Part shown: piece after piece, positions 22,921 to 22,930 of the stretch
How positions within the stretch are numbered: the first letter of the stretch is position 1
Layout of the letters: each line of letters begins with the position of its first letter
Source: JAWLCG01 sp041687295
GTDB lineage: Bacteria > Planctomycetota > Phycisphaerae > SM23-33 > FEN-1343
Direction: 5' to 3'
NCBI GenBank assembly: GCA_041687295.1
Contig: JAWLCG010000028.1
Location: 1 to 22,930, forward strand
Length of the DNA stretch: 22,930 nucleotides
Translations under genes and position numbers: made by a program
Notes under the pieces: model-generated
Databases searched by the model: none
Told to the model about the DNA's origin: nothing
Seen by the model: only the letters and a program-made list of their open reading frames with translations

Positions 22921-22930
22921 GCCTGGTCTT

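Overview
This is a very GC-rich bacterial chromosome fragment with strong G/C preference at third codon positions, a 10-N assembly gap, and many short palindromic dispersed repeats between genes. The repeats, the unusual secreted and lipoprotein genes and the overall composition suggest a metagenome-assembled planctomycete (Phycisphaerae-like). That is inference: there is no rRNA or marker phylogeny in the window. Most genes are housekeeping. No prophage, integrase, transposase, CRISPR array, tRNA or rRNA was seen.

Layout. 1-1182: a GNAT acetyltransferase and a YfcE/MJ0936-type metallophosphoesterase, both minus. 1307-3621: a zinc-ribbon membrane protein, hemB (porphobilinogen synthase) and a Nudix-like protein interrupted by the gap, all plus. 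4002-6823: a GT4 glycogen-synthase-like glycosyltransferase behind a good sigma70-type promoter, then a GH57 glycosidase; together they form an alpha-glucan metabolism pair. 6824-7539: a repeat field. 7540-10555 (minus): a 44-residue entericidin-like lipoprotein, a cyclophilin, a larger lipoprotein, and a secreted EF-hand protein whose reading frame continues through an in-frame UGA. 10556-11361: a second repeat field. 11362-14082 (minus): a three-PAS NarX-type histidine kinase fused to a NarL-type receiver with no DNA-binding domain. 14443-17717 (plus): dxr (MEP isoprenoid pathway) and rseP (site-2 protease with expanded PDZ region). 17721-17903: a nested inverted-repeat element between convergent rseP and aroA. 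17922-19202 (minus): aroA with a substituted PEP/glyphosate loop. 19526-21532: a P1B metal ATPase, meeting tail-to-tail an ABC-2 permease (minus, to 22920).

The observation most worth following is at 7540-8784. The secreted EF-hand protein reaches UGA at codon 351, but the same frame continues for 63 more codons to a TAG. A 6-bp hairpin lies just downstream of the UGA, and the codons under it are A-ending, unlike the rest of the gene. This is the pattern expected for a selenocysteine codon with a bacterial SECIS element, although the loop is not a perfect match and a nonsense mutation remains possible. Other points of interest are the AroA active-site substitutions, the four PDZ-like modules in RseP, and several paired-palindrome (REPIN-like) repeat families.
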